Positions 7,472 to 10,771 of a DNA stretch of 10,771 nt are shown piece by piece. The notes under the pieces are model-generated. The model was given only the letters and a program-made list of their open reading frames with translations. It was not told the origin of the DNA and ran no database searches. Source of the stretch: JANXDG01 sp964521665. Its GTDB lineage: Bacteria > Elusimicrobiota > Endomicrobiia > DTEH01. The position numbers and the translations under genes are program-made. The DNA lies in contig CAZFSG010000044.1 of assembly GCA_964521665.1 (NCBI GenBank), forward strand, positions 1 through 10,771. The letters are read 5' to 3'. Position 1 is the first letter of the stretch. Each line of letters opens with the position of its first letter.

Positions 7472-7979
7472 AGTTTTCTCCGTAATTATTTTTTAACAGA
7501 CTTGTGATATCTGGTTCTAAATTAACTTTTGCAACAGATTTCATATCTATATTTACAACTTCGTTGTTGTCTAAAACAACTTTTAAGATGTTATTTGAAT
7601 AATCGCCAAGTTTACCTATTAAAACTTTCTGTTTACCAAAACTGTTGGTTTGTATCGGTTCATAAAGTTTAACTTTTATTCTATAACCTAAATAACGTTT
7701 GAAATCTTTTTCTTTTTTAAGTTCACGATATAAACCAGGAGAAGAAACTTCTAAAATATAATTTTCATCAATAAAATCGTATGTATCCAACACTGCTGAC
7801 AAAACTATAATTACATCTTCGCAATCTTTGAGTGTAACACCTCCATCTTTGTCAATATATATAGTTAAAATATTTCCTTCAGGTGAAGGTTTAGTTTCTA
7901 TATCTACTAAATCAAAATTTTTAGCAGCAAGTATCGGTTCAACAATTTCTGCAATTTTTTCAATTGTTTTTTTATCCAT
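7464..7979 (-). CDS. rimP: Ribosome maturation factor RimP
   Basis: A 171-residue protein of the RimP (YlxS/YhbC) family, which binds the free 30S subunit and assists its assembly, acting around protein S12. The N-terminal alpha/beta domain carries the family signature YILEVSSPGLYREL (74-87), preceded by LTIYIDKDGGVTLKDCEDV; the C-terminal Sm-like barrel follows (YLGYRIKVKLYEP, then VLIGKLGDYSNNILKVVLD). The length is typical. Its ATG lies 15 bases after the proS stop without a recognisable Shine-Dalgarno sequence, so expression may depend on the proS transcript. It is followed by nusA with an 8-base overlap, the standard order for this conserved cluster. Confidence 0.94.
   Translation of the reverse strand: MDKKTIEKIAEIVEPILAAKNFDLVDIETKPSPEGNILTIYIDKDGGVTLKDCEDVIIVLSAVLDTYDFIDENYILEVSSPGLYRELKKEKDFKRYLGYRIKVKLYEPIQTNSFGKQKVLIGKLGDYSNNILKVVLDNNEVVNIDMKSVAKVNLEPDITSLLKNNYGENYG
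7478..7481 (-). promoter_or_regulatory. Shine-Dalgarno site for nusA inside rimP
   Basis: GGAG on the minus strand, encoded in the last codons of rimP and 6 bases from the nusA ATG at 7469-7471. It supports this start and coupled translation of the two genes. Confidence 0.6.
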
Positions 7980-7994
7980 AAAGTTTTTTATATA

Positions 7995-9758
7995 CTAAAA
8001 TTTCAATAAGTATACAATACTTTCATTAATTCTGTTTAATAACTCATTAATATAAACAACACTTTTTTGTTTTGTTTGCCTAAGATACAGTTCTAATTTA
8101 TCAGGTAATAATTTTTTACTTATGGTTAATCTTATTGGTATACCAATAAGGTCGGCATCTTTAAATTTTACTCCCGCACGTTCTTCCCTATCATCTAACA
8201 AAACTTCTATATTATTTTGTTTCAACAATTTATATACATTATCAGCAACATTTTTTATTTCAGGATCTTTATAATCGATCGGCAAAATATATACTGTAAA
8301 CGGTGCAATTGTAGGATACCAAATAATACCATCTTCATCATGATTCTGTTCAATTGCAGCAGCAACTATTCTTGAAATACCTATTCCATAACAACCCATA
8401 ATAAAAACCTGTTCTTTATTGTTTTCATCTAAAAAAGTAGCATTCATTGATTTTGAATATTTTGTGCCAAGTTTAAATGTATGTCCAACTTCAATTCCTT
8501 TAGAAAATTTTAACGAGTTTTTTGCTTTACATCGTGGACAAATATCGTTAGCAGTAATATTTCTTATATCTGCAATTATATCAACTACAAAATCTCGTAT
8601 GTAGTTTATATTTATCAAATGATAATCTATTTTGTTAGCGCCAGAAATTGCATTTTTAATTGTTGAAATAGAATAATCAGCTACAAATTTCAATTTATAC
8701 TTCTGAGAGGTAGTTTTTAACCCCACAGGACCTAAAAATCCAACAGGAACACCAAAAATTTGTTCTACAAGTTCAGAACTTGCTAATTGTATTTCGTTAA
8801 CATTAAGAACATCTTTAAGTTTTGTTTCATTTATTTCGTAATCACCACGAACTAATACAACATAAACTTCTTCTTTATTTTCTGTAACATATACCAAAGT
8901 TTTAATAAATTTTTCTTTTGGTTGCTTCAAAAAACTACTTACTTCTTCAACAGTTCGCATCTGTGGTGTATAAACTTCTTCTAACTTTTTCTCAATTTCC
9001 TTATTGTTTGTTTGTTCATCAGGATATTTGCACTCTGCTTTTTCAATATTTGCTGAATAACCACACTTACTGCAAATTACTAATGTTTCTTCGCCAATAA
9101 AGTTTTCATCCCCTTCTTTAACAACCATAAACTCATGTGAAAACTTTCCTCCAATTGCACCAGTTGCTGCTTCCACTACAGTAAATTTTAATCCACACCG
9201 TCTAAAAATTTTGCAATACGCATCATAAACCTTTTTGTAATACTCTTCAGCATCTTTTTCATCCTTATGAAAGGAATACGCATCTTTCATATAAAACTCT
9301 CTTGCACGAATAACACCAAATCTTGGTCGTATCTCATCACGAAATTTTGTCCCAAACTGATAAAACATTTTTGGCAGTTGTTTATATGAACGTAGTTCAT
9401 CTCTTACAAGATCTGTTATAACTTCTTCGGCAGTTGGTGATAAACAAAAATCTGCATCTTTCCTATCTTTTAATCTAAAAAGTTCTTTCCCATACAAATT
9501 CCATCTACCAGTTTCTTCCCATATATCACGAGGAAGTAAATGTGGTAACCACACTTCTAACCCACCAATATTATTCATTTCTTCACGGACAATCTGCTCA
9601 ATTTTTTTCAATACTATTAATCCTAAAGGTAGCCATTCATAAATACCGCTTGCAAGTTTCCTAATCATTCCTGCACGAAACATAAGTTTTGAAGAAACAG
9701 TATCACAATCAGCAGGTGCTTCCCTTAATGTTGGCAAATAAAAATTTGTTAGTCTCAT
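7995..9758 (-). CDS. proS: Prolyl-tRNA synthetase, bacterial type with editing domain
   Basis: A 587-residue class II aminoacyl-tRNA synthetase that charges tRNA-Pro. Motif 1 is around GGLEVWLPHLLP (65-76), motif 2 around FRDEIRPRFGVIRAREF (139-155) and motif 3 MGCYGIGISR (454-463). Between motifs 2 and 3 lies the bacterial insertion (INS, YbaK-like) editing domain, roughly 240-400, which removes mischarged Ala from tRNA-Pro. It is bracketed by two Cys pairs (CSKC 229-232 and CPRC 407-410) that could bind zinc. GIEVGHTFKLGTKYS (421-435) is the conserved stretch before motif 3. The anticodon-binding domain forms the C-terminus from about 485 (DDREERAGVKFKDADLIGIP). Start: ATG with AGGT 10 bases upstream and the family-typical opening. 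proS upstream of rimP-nusA is not the universal order, so this link is a lineage trait. Confidence 0.96.
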   Translation of the reverse strand: MRLTNFYLPTLREAPADCDTVSSKLMFRAGMIRKLASGIYEWLPLGLIVLKKIEQIVREEMNNIGGLEVWLPHLLPRDIWEETGRWNLYGKELFRLKDRKDADFCLSPTAEEVITDLVRDELRSYKQLPKMFYQFGTKFRDEIRPRFGVIRAREFYMKDAYSFHKDEKDAEEYYKKVYDAYCKIFRRCGLKFTVVEAATGAIGGKFSHEFMVVKEGDENFIGEETLVICSKCGYSANIEKAECKYPDEQTNNKEIEKKLEEVYTPQMRTVEEVSSFLKQPKEKFIKTLVYVTENKEEVYVVLVRGDYEINETKLKDVLNVNEIQLASSELVEQIFGVPVGFLGPVGLKTTSQKYKLKFVADYSISTIKNAISGANKIDYHLININYIRDFVVDIIADIRNITANDICPRCKAKNSLKFSKGIEVGHTFKLGTKYSKSMNATFLDENNKEQVFIMGCYGIGISRIVAAAIEQNHDEDGIIWYPTIAPFTVYILPIDYKDPEIKNVADNVYKLLKQNNIEVLLDDREERAGVKFKDADLIGIPIRLTISKKLLPDKLELYLRQTKQKSVVYINELLNRINESIVYLLKF

Positions 9759-9832
9759 ATTTTTTATTACCTAATAAATTTAAATAAAAAATTCAATATT
9801 ACGGGAAAAATAATCTATAGGAGAGAGTTGTA

Positions 9833-10771
9833 TTAAATTATTTTTAATTTAGACAAGGCGATATCTAATGCAAGATTTAAATATCTATATTCCTTATTAA
9901 GTTCTTTCCAAGAAATATATTCTAAAATAATAGATTCTGACTCCATCTGTGGTAAAAGATTGTTATAAAACTCATCTGCAGAAATATGACTATCAGGTGG
10001 TGGAGATAATACGATACATATGTTCACTTTATTTGTTTTACACAATTCTGCAAACATTTTATAATTTATATTTTCCAAATTATATGGTCTATCAAACGCT
10101 GTTGATATTTTGTATTTCAAATTATGTTTTTTTATAACTTCAGCAAATTTCTGTTTTATTAACGCTAATTCTTGAACAGCATTTTCAGGATAAAAAAATG
10201 CTACTTCAACAGTACTAACATCTGATGGTACTCCTTGATACAATTTTTGTTCGTCTACAAAAGATACTTGTTGTGAAGATTGTTGAACTACAGGTTGTGG
10301 TTGAGTTTGTGTTGTAGATGGTTGTTGTGCAGCACCATAAATCTCTTCAACAGATATAGTTTTAGGTTTTACTTTCTGTTGTGGAGTAGGTTGGACAACT
10401 GGCTGTTGAGGTGGTGGTTGTACAGATGGTGTCTGAGTAAAAATTTGTTGTGAAGGAGCAGCATACTTTTGTTGTTGTGTATACAAAATTGTTTTTTCTT
10501 CTTCAGTAAGTTCTTCTTCGGGTAACAATTCACTCATCAGTTGTTTAACTAAATTCATATCTATTGGTTGGTTAGTAAGTGAAGCATATGCAGTAATTCT
10601 TTTTAAAAATCCTTCAAGTTCACGAATATTTGATTTCAGTTTTGATGCTACATATAACAATATGTTATCATCTACATTAACATTTTCTTCTTCACTTTTT
10701 TTCTTAAGTATAGCAACACGTGTTTCTAACGAAGGTGATTTAATGTCAGCAATAAGCCCCCATTCAAATCT
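9833..10771 (-). CDS. DnaA-like AAA+ protein with replaced C-terminal domain (5' end outside window)
   Basis: The frame is open to the right edge; 312 residues are visible. The first 37 residues (RFEWGLIADIKSPSLETRVA...) match the DnaA box VII region with its arginine finger, and SNIRELEG (10625 to 10634 area) is DnaA sensor 2, followed by the usual lid helices (AYASL, MNLVKQLMSELLPEE). Where DnaA domain IV (helix-turn-helix, GRDHTTV signature) should follow there is a Gln/Pro-rich disordered linker (about 10268-10480), then a roughly 130-residue alpha/beta domain (about 9836-10222) beginning VEVAFFYPENAV and ending YLNLALDIALSKLKII. I do not recognise this domain. The protein should therefore oligomerise and bind ATP like DnaA but not bind DnaA boxes in the known way. 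It could be a DnaA paralogue with another role, or the lineage's divergent initiator. An ATPase core upstream (Walker A/B) is expected but not visible. It ends 74 bases before proS. Confidence 0.85.
   Translation of the reverse strand, partial: RFEWGLIADIKSPSLETRVAILKKKSEEENVNVDDNILLYVASKLKSNIRELEGFLKRITAYASLTNQPIDMNLVKQLMSELLPEEELTEEEKTILYTQQQKYAAPSQQIFTQTPSVQPPPQQPVVQPTPQQKVKPKTISVEEIYGAAQQPSTTQTQPQPVVQQSSQQVSFVDEQKLYQGVPSDVSTVEVAFFYPENAVQELALIKQKFAEVIKKHNLKYKISTAFDRPYNLENINYKMFAELCKTNKVNICIVLSPPPDSHISADEFYNNLLPQMESESIILEYISWKELNKEYRYLNLALDIALSKLKII

Noticed and set aside
7972..7980. DnaA-box-like TTATCCATA on the plus strand.
   Set aside because: It is a single copy with a mismatch, formed by the first codons of rimP; there is no cluster and no AT-rich unwinding element nearby.
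9759..9840. Promoter for proS in the 74-base gap (TTGAAT with a weak -10 about 17 bases on).
   Set aside because: The -10 candidate (TAGGTA) is poor, and in such AT-rich DNA similar pairs arise by chance.

Overview
The window is AT-rich (by eye roughly 30% GC), and every supported gene lies on the minus strand, so transcription runs from the right edge to the left. It is a bacterial chromosomal core region: a long, tightly packed cluster for transcription, translation and RNA metabolism. No tRNA, rRNA, CRISPR array, prophage or insertion sequence was seen. All three stop codons are used and TGA is not read as Trp, so the code looks standard. No taxonomic marker fixes the phylum. The AT bias, the gene set and the odd DnaA relative would suit a poorly sampled low-GC lineage (Elusimicrobiota-like is one guess), but this is inference.

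In transcription order: (1) the 3' part of a DnaA-type AAA+ gene, open at the right edge, in which the usual helix-turn-helix domain IV is absent and replaced by a Gln/Pro-rich linker and an unrecognised alpha/beta domain; (2) proS; (3) rimP; (4) nusA; (5) infB; (6) rbfA; (7) a DHH/DHHA1 phosphoesterase of the NrnA type; (8) ribF; (9) an EF-G-like GTPase of the EF-G-2 kind; (10) a 186-base non-coding left end carrying three copies of a short palindromic repeat and an 11-bp tandem duplication.

The genes from proS to fusA are separated by at most 17 bases, or overlap (rimP/nusA 8 bases, nusA/infB about 29, rbfA/nrnA 23), so they probably form one operon with translational coupling. rimP-nusA-infB-rbfA is the classical cluster linking 30S maturation, transcription elongation/antitermination and translation initiation. 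Within it ylxR, ylxQ and truB, common neighbours in other bacteria, are absent. The 74-base gap between the DnaA-like gene and proS is the largest internal gap and the most plausible internal boundary, but no convincing promoter is visible there.

The points most worth attention are the DnaA-like protein with a swapped C-terminus, a NusA whose second KH domain has lost its GxxG loop, an EF-G lacking the catalytic His and the P-loop Asp, and the palindromic repeat triplet with a compensatory base change.
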